A DNA stretch of 18,958 bases, from positions 1 to 18,958 of the forward strand of contig CAJNDS010001434.1 in assembly GCA_905221605.1 (NCBI GenBank). The letters are read 5' to 3'. This DNA comes from Symbiodinium natans (Eukaryota; Sar; Dinophyceae; Suessiales; Symbiodiniaceae). This document shows, piece by piece, positions 9,766 to 18,881 of this stretch. The notes beneath the pieces were generated by a model. It saw only the letters and a program-made list of their open reading frames with translations, had not been told where the DNA came from and made no database searches. Both the position numbers and the translations under genes were made by a program. How positions within the stretch are numbered: position 1 is the first letter of the stretch; each line of letters begins with the position of its first letter.

Positions 9766-10100
9766 GTGACCAGAGCAGTGGCCATTTTAAAGGGGTTTTT
9801 TTTCCGACCCCCGAACCCTATACAATTTCTATAAACCTGGATTGCTGGCGGGGTCCAGGGCGAGGAGTCCTGGCGGGGGGCTCGGGGGGCAGCGCCCCCC
9901 GAAACGGTGGCGTCGATTTGTATTTTCTTGGGGACCCCCTTCCAAAACTAAAAACATACTTCCAAAAAACAAAACTTTCGGTCAAAACTTTCGGTCGAAA
10001 CTTTCGGTCAAAACTTTCGGTCAAAACGTTTCGGTCAAAACTTATTGGGACCTGAACCCTATACAATTTCTATTAAGGCAGGTTCCAAAAAAGAACCCAG

Positions 10101-10434
10101 GTGACCAGAGCAGTGGCCATTTTAAAGGGGTTTTTTTCCGACCCCCGAACCCGATACAATTTCTATAAACCTGGATTGCTGGCGGGGTCCAGGGCGAGGA
10201 GTCCTGGCGGGGGGCTCGGGGGGCAGCGCCCCCCGAAACGGTGGCGTCGATTTGTATTTTCTTGGGGACCCCCTTCCAAAACAAAAAACATACTTCCAAA
10301 AAACAAAACTTTCGGTCAAAACTTTCGGTCAAAACTTTCGGTCAAAACTTTCGGTCAAAACGTTTCGGTCAAAACTTATTGGGACCTGAACCCTATACAA
10401 TTTCTATTAAGGCAGGTTCCAAAAAAGAACCCAG
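10101..10434 (+). repeat. Reference class A unit, anatomy
   Basis: A full 334-bp unit used to describe the backbone. In order: start block GTGACCAGAGCAGTGGCC; TTTTAAAGGGG and a T7 tract (10131-10137); a first 20-nt internal repeat (10147-10166); inverted repeat CCAGG/CCTGG with a 9-base loop (10189-10207); inverted repeat GGGGGGC-AGC-GCCCCCC (10218-10234); an A-rich stretch; five 13-mers (10310-10375); a second 20-nt internal repeat GAACCCTATACAATTTCTAT (10388-10407); and inverted repeat GGTTC-CAAAAAA-GAACC (10415-10431), which runs into the next start block. The first internal repeat here has CCCG in place of CCCT. Confidence 0.9.
10310..10375 (+). repeat. Module A: five tandem 13-mers TTTCGGTCAAAAC
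   Basis: 13-mers start at 10310, 10323, 10336, 10349 and 10363; the last is offset by one extra G. The same arrangement occurs in units starting at 3261, 9766, 17261, 17595 and 18549. Other class A units have two or three copies without the extra G, and the first partial unit has four. The reverse complement contains TTGACC, the core of a plant W-box, but no binding can be shown. Confidence 0.9.
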
Positions 10435-12917
10435 GTGACCAGAGCAGTGGCCATTTTAAAGGGGTTTTTTTCCGACCCCCGAACCCTATACAATTTCTAT
10501 AAACCTAGATTGCTGGCGGGGTCCAGGGCGAGGAGTCCTGGCGGGGGGCTCGGGGGCAGCGCCCCCCGAAACGGTGGCGTCAATTTGTATTTTCTTGGGG
10601 ACCCCCTTCCAAAACTAAAAACATAGTTCCAAAAAACAAAACTTCTCGGCTGTCCTCTTTGGAGGGACGCCCGGTGAAAAAAAAACTTATTGGGACCTGA
10701 ACCCTATACAATTTCTATTAAGGCAGGTTCCAAAAAAGAACCCAGGTGACCAGAGCAGTGGCCATTTTAAAGGGGTTTTTTTCCGACCCCCGAACCCTAT
10801 ACAATTTCTATAAACCTAGATTGCTGGCGGGGTCCAGGGCGAGGAGTCCTAGCGGGGGGCTCGGGGGGCAGCGCCCCCCGAAACGGTGGCGTCAATTTGT
10901 ATTTTCTTGGGGACCCCCTTCCAAAACTAAAAACATAATTCCAAAAAACAAAACTTCTCGGCTGTCCTCTTTGGAGGTTGCCCGGTGAAAAAAAAACGTT
11001 ATTGGGACCTGAACCCTATACAATTTCTATTAAGGCAGGTTCCAAAAAAGAACCCAGGTGACCAGAGCAGTGGCCATTTTAAAGGGGTTTTTTTCCGACC
11101 CCCGAACCCTATACAATTTCTATAAACCTAGATTGCTGGCGGGGTCCAGGGCGAGGAGTCCTGGCGGGGGGCTCGGGGGGCAGCGCCCCCCGAAACGGTG
11201 GCGTCAATTTGTATTTTCTTGGGGACCCCCTTCCAAAATTAAAAACATAATTCCAAAAAACAAAACTTCTCGGCTGTCCTCTTTGGAGGTTGCCCGGTGA
11301 AAAAAAACGTTATTGGGACCTGAACCCTATACAATTTCTATTAAGGCAGGTTCCAAAAAAGAACCCAGGTGACCAGAGCAGTGGCCATTTTAAAGGGGTT
11401 TTTTTCCGACCCCCGAACCCTATACAATTTCTATAAACCTGGATTGCTGGCGGGGTCCAGGGCGAGGAGTCCTGGCGGGGGGCTCGGGGGCAGCGCCCCC
11501 CGGAAACGGTGGCGTCAATTTGCATTTTCTTGGAGACCCCCTTCCAAAACTAAAAACATAGTTCCAAAAAACAAAACTTCTCAGCTGTCCTCTTTGGAGG
11601 GACGCCCGGTGAAAAAAAACTTATTGGGACCTGAACCTAGTACAATTTTCTATTAAGGCGGTTCCAAAAGAACCCAGGTGACCAGAGCAGTGCCAATTTT
11701 AAAGGTGTTTTTTTCCGACCCCCGAAAACCCTATACAGTTCTATAACCTGGATTGCTGCGGGGTCCAGGGCGAGGAGTCCTGGCGTGGGGCTCGGGGGGC
11801 AGCGCCCCCCGACCCGGTGGCGTCAATATTGCATTTTTCTTGAGACCCCCTTCCAAAACTAAAAACATAGTTCCAAAAAACCAAACCTTCTCAGCTGTCC
11901 TCTTTGGAGGGACGCCCGGTAAAAAAACTTTGGGACTCTGAACCCATGACAATTTCTATTACGGCGGTTGCCAAAAAAGAACCCGGTGACCAGCAGTGGC
12001 CATTTTAAAGGGGCTTTTTTTCCGACCCCCGAACCCTATACAATTTCTATAAACCTGGATTGCTGGCGGGGTCCAGGGCGAGGAGTCCTGGCGGGGGGCT
12101 CGGGGGGCAGCGCCCCCCGGAAACGGTGGCGTCAATTTGCATTTTCTTGGAGACCCCCTTCCAAAACTAAAAACATAGTTCCAAAAAACAAAACTTCTCA
12201 GCTGTCCTCTTTGGAGGGACGCCCGGTGAAAAAAAACTTATTGGGACCTGAACCCTATACAATTTCTATTAAGGCAGGTTCCAAAAAAGAACCCAGGTGA
12301 CCAGAGCAGTGGCCATTTTAAAGGGGTTTTTTTCCGACCCCCGAACCCTATACAATTTCTATAAACCTGGATTGCTGGCGGGGTCCAGGGCGAGGAGTCC
12401 TGGCGGGGGGCTCGGGGGCAGCGCCCCCCGGAAACGGTGGCGTCAATTTGCATTTTCTTGGAGACCCCCTTCCAAAACTAAAAACATAGTTCCAAAAAAC
12501 AAAACTTCTCAGCTGTCCTCTTTGGAGGGACGCCCGGTGAAAAAAAACTTATTGGGACCTGAACCCTATACAATTTCTATTAAGGCAGGTTCCAAAAAAG
12601 AACCCAGGTGACCAGAGCAGTGGCCATTTTAAAGGGGTTTTTTCCGACCCCCGAACCCTATACAATTTCTATAAACCTGGATTGCTGGCGGGGTCCAGGG
12701 CGAGGAGTCCTGGCGGGGGGCTCGGGGGGCAGCGCCCCCCGGAAACGGTGGCGTCAATTTGTATTTTCTTGGGGACCCCCTTCCGAAACTAAAAACATAG
12801 TTCCAAAAAACAAAACTTCTCGGCTGTCCTCTTTGGAGGGACGCCCGGTGAAAAAAAACTTATTGGGACCTGAACCCTATACAATTTCTATTAAGGCAGG
12901 TTCCAAAAAGAACCCAG
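10435..12917 (+). repeat. Satellite block: eight class B units
   Basis: Unit starts and classes: 10435 B2, 10746 B3, 11058 B3, 11369 B1, 11678 degraded B1, 11986 B1, 12297 B1, 12608 B2. The 10746 unit has GTCCTAGCGGGG, shared with 16016. The span 11630-12000 is indel-rich while its flanks are clean. The 12608 unit has a CTTCCGAAAC variant shared with the chimeric unit at 18240. Confidence 0.88.
12506..12548 (+). repeat. Module B (B1 form), hairpin-bearing
   Basis: In class B units this module of about 43 bp, TTCTCAGCTG...CGCCCGGTG followed by an A run, replaces the 13-mers between the AACAAAAC and TTATTGGGACC backbone. It contains an inverted repeat GTCCTC-TTTG-GAGGGAC with one bulged G (12515-12531). 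B1 has CTCAGCTG and is linked upstream to TTTGCATTTTCTTGGAGACC. B2 has CTCGGCTG and CTTGGGGACC. B3 has GGAGGTTGCCC and usually an ACGTTATTGG exit, which weakens the stem. Confidence 0.85.
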
Positions 12918-13225
12918 GTGACCAGAGCAGTGGCCATTTTAAAGGGGTTTTTTTCCGACCCCCGAACCCTATACAATTTCTATAAACCTGGATTGCTGGC
13001 GGGGTCCAGGGCGAGGAGTCCTGGCGGGGGGCTCGGGGGGCAGCGCCCCCCGGAAACGGTGGCGTCGATTTGTATTTTCTTGGTGACCCCCTTCCAAAAC
13101 TAAAACATAGTTCCAAAAAACAAAACTTTCGGTCAAAACTTTCGGTCAAAACTTTCGGTCAAAACTTATTGGGACCTGAACCCTATACAATCTCTATTAA
13201 GGCAAGTTCCAAAAAAGAAACCCAG
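12918..13225 (+). repeat. Satellite unit, class A3
   Basis: A single A3 unit with three 13-mers, TTGGTGACC and ACTAAAACATAG, isolated within a long class B stretch. Confidence 0.88.
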
Positions 13226-13539
13226 GTGACCAGAGCAGTGGCCATTTTAAAGGGGTTTTTTTCCGACCCCCGAACCCTATACAATTTCTATATACCTGGA
13301 TTGCTGGCGGGGTCCAGGGCGAGGAGTCCTGGCGGGGGGCTCGGGGGCAGCGCCCCCCGGAAACGGTGGCGTCGATTTGTATTTTCTTGGTGACCCCCTT
13401 CCAAAACTAAAACATAGTTCCAAAAAACAAACTCTCAGCTGTCTCTCTTTGGAGGACGCACCGGTGAAAAAAAAACTTATTGGGAACCTGCAAAACCCGA
13501 TACAATTCTATTAAGGCATGTTCCAACAACGAAACCCGT
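13226..13539 (+). repeat. Chimeric satellite unit (A3 left, B right)
   Basis: Up to about 13428 the unit has every A3 marker (TATATACCTGG, CGATTTGTATTTTC, TTGGTGACC, ACTAAAACATAG). It then switches to the B1 marker CTCAGCTGTC instead of 13-mers. The switch lies in the shared CCAAAAAACAAA segment. Confidence 0.85.
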
Positions 13540-16500
13540 GTGACCAGAAGGCAGTGCATTTTAAGGGGTTTTTTTCCGACCCCGAACCCTATACAATTTC
13601 TATAAACCTGGATTGCTGGCGGGGTCCCGGGCGAGGAGTCCTGGCGGGGGGCTCGGGGGCAGCGCCCCCCGGAAACGGTGGCGTCCAATTGCAATTTTCT
13701 TGGAGACCCCCTTCCAAAACTAAAAAAAAACTAGTTCCAAAAACAACTTCAGCTGTCCGCTTTGGAGGTACTCCCGGTGAAAAAAACGTTATTGGGACCT
13801 GAACCCTATACAATTTCTATTAAGGCAGGTTCCAAAAAAGAACCCAGGTGACCAGAGCAGGGGCCATTTTAAAGGGGTTTTTTTCCGACCCCCGAACCCT
13901 ATACAATTTCTATAAACCTAGATTGCTGGCGGGGTCCAGGGCGAGGAGTCCTGGCGGGGGGCTCGGGGGGCAGCGCCCCCCGAAACGGTGGCGTCAATTT
14001 GTATTTTCTTGGGGACCCCCTTCCAAAACTAAAAACATAATTCCAAAAAACAAAACTTCTCGGCTGTCCTCTTTGGAGGTTGCCCGGTGAAAAAAAAACG
14101 TTATTGGGACCTGAACCCTATACAATTTCTATTAAGGCAGGTTCCAAAAAAGAACCCAGGTGACCAGAGCAGTGGCCATTTTAAAGGGGTTTTTTTCCGA
14201 CCCCCGAACCCTATACAATTTCTATAAACCTGGATTGCTGGCGAGGTCCAGGGCGAGGAGTCCTGGCGGGGGGCTCGGGGGGCAGCGCCCCCCGGAAACG
14301 GTGGCGTCAATTTGTATTTTCTTGGGGACCCCCTTCCAAAACTAAAAACATAGTTCCAAAAAACAAAACTTCTCGGCTGTCCTCTTTGGAGGGACGCCCG
14401 TGACAAAAAACTTATTGGGACTGAACCCTATACAATTTTCTATTAAAGGCAGGTTCCAAAAAAGACCCAGGTGACCAAGCAGTGGCCATTTTAAAAGGGG
14501 TTTTTTGTCCGACCGCCCGAACCCGTATACAATTTCTATAAAACCTGGATCTGGCGGGGTCCGTGCGTAGGAGTCCGGCGGGGGGCTCACCGGGGGCAGG
14601 CGCCCCCCGGAAAACGGTTGCGTCAATTTGCATTTTTCTGGGAGACCCCCTTCCAAACTAAAAACCTAGTTCCAAAAAAAAACTTCCTCAGCTGTCCTCT
14701 TTGGAGGGAACGCCCGTGAAAAAAATTATGGGACCTGACCCTCTACAATTTCTATCTTTCTATTAAGGCAGGTTTCCAAAAAGCCCAGGTGACCAAGCAG
14801 TGGCCATTTTAAAGGGTTTTTTTTTCCCGACCACCCCGAACCCTATACAATTTCTATAAACCTGGATTGCTGGCGGGGTCCAGGGCGAGGAGTCCTGGCG
14901 GGGGGCTCGGGGGGCAGCGCCCCCCGGAAACGGTGGCGTCAATTTGCATTTTCTTGGAGACCCCCTTCCAAAACTAAAAACATAGTTCCAAAAAACAAAA
15001 CTTCTCAGCTGTCCTCTTTGGAGGGACGCCCGGTGAAAAAAAACTTATTGGGACCTGAACCCTATACAATTTCTATTAAGGCAGGTTCCAAAAAAGAACC
15101 CAGGTGACCAGAGCAGTGGCCATTTTAAAGGGGTTTTTTTTCCGACCCCCGAACCCTATACAATTTCTATAAACCTGGATTGCTGGCGGGGTCCAGGGCG
15201 AGGAGTCCTGGCGGGGGACGGTGGCGTCAATTTGTATTTTCTTGGGGACCCCCTTCCAAAACTAAAAACATAGTTCCAAAAAACAAAACTTCTCGGCTGT
15301 CCTCTTTGGAGGGACGCCCGGTGAAAAAAAACTTATTGGGACCTGAACCCTATACAATTTCTATTAAGGCAGGTTCCAAAAAAGAACCCAGGTGACCAAA
15401 GCAGTGGCCATTTTAAAGGGGTTTTTTTCCGACCCCCGAACCCTATACAATTTCTATAAACCTGGATTGCTGGCGGGGTCCAGGGCGAGGAGTCCTGGCG
15501 GGGGGCTCGGGGGGCAGCGCCCCCCGGAAACGGTGGCGTCAATTTGCATTTTCTTGGAGACCCCCTTCCAAAACTAAAAACATAGTTCCAAAAAACAAAA
15601 CTTCTCAGCTGTCCTCTTTGGAGGGACGCCCGGTGAAAAAAAACTTATTGGGACCTGAACCCTATACAATTTCTATTAAGGCAGGTTCCAAAAAAGAACC
15701 CAGGTGACCAGAGCAGTGGCCATTTTAAAGGGGTTTTTTTCCGACCCCCGAACCCTATACAATTTCTATAAACCTGGATTGCTGGCGGGGTCCAGGGCGA
15801 GGAGTCCTGGCGGGGGGCTCGGGGGGCAGCGCCCCCCGGAAACGGTGGCGTCAATTTGCATTTTCTTGGGGACCCCCTTCCAAAACTAAAAACATAGTTC
15901 CAAAAAACAAAACTTCTCGGCTGTCCTCTTTGGAGGGACGCCCGGTGAAAAAAAACTTATTGGGACCTGAACCCTATACAATTTCTATTAAGGCAGGTTC
16001 CAAAAAAGAACCCAGGTGACCAGAGCAGTGGCCATTTTAAAGGGGTTTTTTTCCGACCCCCGAACCCTATACAATTTCTATAAACCTAGATTGCTGGCGG
16101 GGTCCAGGGCGAGGAGTCCTAGCGGGGGGCTCGGGGGGCAGCGCCCCCCGAAACGGTGGCGTCAATTTGTATTTTCTTGGGGACCCCCTTCCAAAACTAA
16201 AAACATAATTCCAAAAAACAAAACTTCTCGGCTGTCCTCTTTGGAGGTTGCCCGGTGAAAAAAACGTTATTGGGACCTGAACCCTATACAATTTCTATTA
16301 AGGCAGGTTCCAAAAAAGAACCCAGGTGACCAGAGCAGTGGCCATTTTAAAGGGGTTTTTTTCCGACCCCCGAACCCTATACAATTTCTATAAACCTAGA
16401 TTGCTGGCGGGGAGGGGTAGGCGAGGAGTCCTGGCGGGGGGCTCGGGGGCACGCCCCCCGGAAACGGTGGCGTCAATTTGACGGTTCTTGGAGACCCCCT

Positions 16501-16951
16501 TCCAAAACTAAACACATTAGTTCCAAAAAACAAAACTTCTCAGCGGGTTCTTGGAGGGAACGCCCGGTGAAAAAAAACTATTGGGGACCTGAACCCTCCC
16601 ATTTTATATTAAGGAGGGTTCCAAAAAAGAACCCAGGTGACCAGAGCAGTGGCCCATTTTAAAGGGGTTTTTTTTCCGGAACCCCGAACCCTATACAATT
16701 TCTATAAACCTGGATTGCTGGCGGGGTCCAGGGCGAGGAGTCCTGGCGGGGGGCTCGGGGGGCAGCGCCCCCCGGAAACGGTGGCGTCAATTTGTATTTT
16801 CTTGGGGACCCCCTTCCAAAACTAAAAACATAGTTCCAAAAAACAAAACTTCTCGGCTGTCCTCTTTGGAGGGACGCCCGGTGAAAAAAAACTTATTGGG
16901 ACCTGAACCCTATACAATTTCTATTAAGGCAGGTTCCAAAAAAGAACCCAG
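13226..16951 (+). repeat. Satellite block: twelve class B units, first chimeric
   Basis: Unit starts and classes: 13226 A3/B chimera, 13540 degraded B1-like, 13848 B3, 14160 B2, 14471 degraded B1, 14789 B1, 15104 B2-deleted (288 bp), 15392 B1, 15704 B2 with a B1-type TTTGCATTTTC, 16016 B3, 16326 degraded B1, 16637 B2. Indel-rich patches lie at about 13425-13790, 14398-14840 and 16410-16690. Confidence 0.86.
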
Positions 16952-17260
16952 GTGACCAGAGCAGTGGCCATTTTAAAGGGGTTTTTTTTCCGACCCCCGA
17001 ACCCTATACAATTTCTATAAACCTGGATTGCTGGCGGGGTCCAGGGCGAGGAGTCCTGGCGGGGGGCTCGGGGGGCAGCGCCCCCCGGAAACGGTGGCGT
17101 CGAATTGTATTTTCTTGGTGACCCCCTTCCAAAACTAAAACATAGTTCCAAAAAACAAAACTTTCGGTCAAAACTTTCGGTCAAAACTTTCGGTCAAAAC
17201 TTATTGGTACCTGAACCCTATACAATTTCTATTAAGGCAAGTTCCAAAAAAGAAACCCAG
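16952..17260 (+). repeat. Satellite unit, class A3 (twin of 4802 unit)
   Basis: By direct comparison it matches the 4802 unit at all but about two positions (TTGGTACC for TTGGGACC and ATTAAGGC for ATTACGGC). It includes the private CGAATTGTATT variant and the T8 tract. Confidence 0.9.
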
Positions 17261-17927
17261 GTGACCAGAGCAGTGGCCATTTTAAAGGGGTTTTTTTCCG
17301 ACCCCCGAACCCTATACAATTTCTATAAACCTGGATTGCTGGCGGGGTCCAGGGCGAGGAGTCCTGGCGGGGGGCTCGGGGGGCAGCGCCCCCCGAAACG
17401 GTGGCGTCGATTTGTATTTTCTTGGGGACCCCCTTCCAAAACAAAAAACATACTTCCAAAAAACAAAACTTTCGGTCAAAACTTTCGGTCAAAACTTTCG
17501 GTCAAAACTTTCGGTCAAAACGTTTCGGTCAAAACTTATTGGGACCTGAACCCTATACAATTTCTATTAAGGCAGGTTCCAAAAAAGAACCCAGAAGACC
17601 AGAGCAGTGGCCATTTTAAAGGGTTTTTTTCCGACCCCCGAACCCTATACAATTTCTATAAACCTGGATTGCTGGCGGGGTCCAGGGCGAGGAGTCCTGG
17701 CGGGGGGCTCGGGGGGCAGCGCCCCCCGAAACGGTGGCGTCGATTTGTATTTTCTTGGGGACCCCCTTCCAAAACTAAAAACATACTTCCAAAAAACAAA
17801 ACTTTCGGTCAAAACTTTCGGTCGAAACTTTCGGTCAAAACTTTCGGTCAAAACGTTTCGGTCAAAACTTATTGGGACCTGAACCCTATACAATTTCTAT
17901 TAAGGCAGGTTCCAAAAAAGAACCCAG
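17261..17927 (+). repeat. Satellite block: two A5 units
   Basis: The 17261 unit carries ACAAAAAACATAC, like 10101. The 17595 unit carries GGTCGAAAC, like 9766, and its start is altered to CCAGAAGACC instead of CCAGGTGACC. Confidence 0.9.
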
Positions 17928-18239
17928 GTGACCAGAGCAGTGGCCATTTTAAAGGGGTTTTTTTCCGACCCCCGAACCCTATACAATTTCTATAAACCTG
18001 GATTGCTGGCGGGGTCCAGGGCGAGGAGTCCTGGCGGGGGGCTCGGGGGGCAGCGCCCCCCGGAAACGGTGGCGTCAATTTGTATTTTCTTGGGGACCCC
18101 CTTCCAAAACTAAAAACATAGTTCCAAAAAACAAAACTTCTCGGCTGTCCTCTTTGGAGGTTGCCCGGTAAAAAAAAACGTTATTGGGACCTGAACCCTA
18201 TACAATTTCTATTAAGGCAGGTTCCAAAAAAGAACCCAG
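17928..18239 (+). repeat. Satellite unit, class B3
   Basis: B3 module with GGAGGTTGCCCGGTAAAA; the G of GGTG is lost before the A run. The rest of the backbone is clean. Confidence 0.88.
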
Positions 18240-18548
18240 GTGACCAGAGCAGTGGCCATTTTAAAGGGGTTTTTTTCCGACCCCCGAACCCTATACAATT
18301 TCTATAAACCTAGATTGCTGGCGGGGTCCAGGGCGAGGAGTCCTGGCGGGGGGCTCGGGGGGCAGCGCCCCCCGGAAACGGTGGCGTCAATTTGTATTTT
18401 CTTGGGGACCCCCTTCCGAAACTAAAAACATAGTTCCAAAAAACAAAACTTCTCGGCAAAACTTTCGGTCAAAACTTTCGGCCAAAACTTATTGGGACCT
18501 GAACCCTATACAATTTCTATTAAGGCAAGTTCCAAAAAAGAAACCCAG
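18240..18548 (+). repeat. Chimeric satellite unit (B2 left, A right)
   Basis: The unit enters module B with TTCTCGGC and at about 18457 jumps to AAAACTTTCGGTC, ending with two 13-mers, the second reading TTTCGGCCAAAAC. The left part carries the CTTCCGAAAC variant seen at 12784; the right part has the A3-linked GGCAAGTTCC. Confidence 0.88.
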
Positions 18549-18881
18549 GTGACCAGAGCAGTGGCCATTTTAAAGGGGTTTTTTTCCGACCCCCGAACCC
18601 TATACAATTTCTATAAACCTGGATTGCTGGCGGGGTCCAGGGCGAGGAGTCCTGGCGGGGGGCTCGGGGGGCAGCGCCCCCCGAAACGGTGGCGTCGATT
18701 TGTATTTTCTTGGGGACCCCCTTCCAAAACTAAAAACATACTTCCAAAAAACAAAACTTTCGGTCAAAACTTTCGGTCGAAACTTTCGGTCAAAACTTTC
18801 GGTCAAAACGTTTCGGTCAAAACTTATTGGGACCTGAACCCTATACAATTTCTATTAAGGCAGGTTCCAAAAAAGAACCCA
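18549..18881 (+). repeat. Satellite unit, class A5
   Basis: Five 13-mers with the GGTCGAAAC variant, like the units at 9766 and 17595. Confidence 0.9.

Larger units (their letters stand above)
9766..10434 (+). repeat. Satellite block: two A5 units
   Basis: The 9766 unit has a T8 tract and GGTCGAAAC in its second 13-mer. The 10101 unit has ACAAAAAACATAC. These two haplotypes recur as a pair in the opposite order at 17261 and 17595. Confidence 0.9.

Noticed and set aside
10147-10170. TATA-like promoter (CTATAAA) in each unit
   Set aside because: An AT-rich hexamer match alone is weak; no downstream gene or start-site evidence exists.
10415-10470. RNA polymerase III-like signals (GGTTCCAAA B-box-like, followed by T7)
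   Set aside because: Only the GGTTC part fits a B box, there is no properly spaced A box and no tRNA-like fold, so a tRNA-derived element is not supported.
12297-12611. Recurring ~104-codon frame starting at GTGACC in many units
   Set aside because: The start would be GTG, the stop overlaps the next unit's start block, most units are 308-311 bp and shift frame, and degraded units break it. No codon-level conservation is visible.
17105-17995. Longest open frame, 296 codons, + strand
   Set aside because: It reads through three satellite units with the same peptide segments recurring. It depends on local indels between units, starts inside a unit, and competes with equal frames on the other strand.
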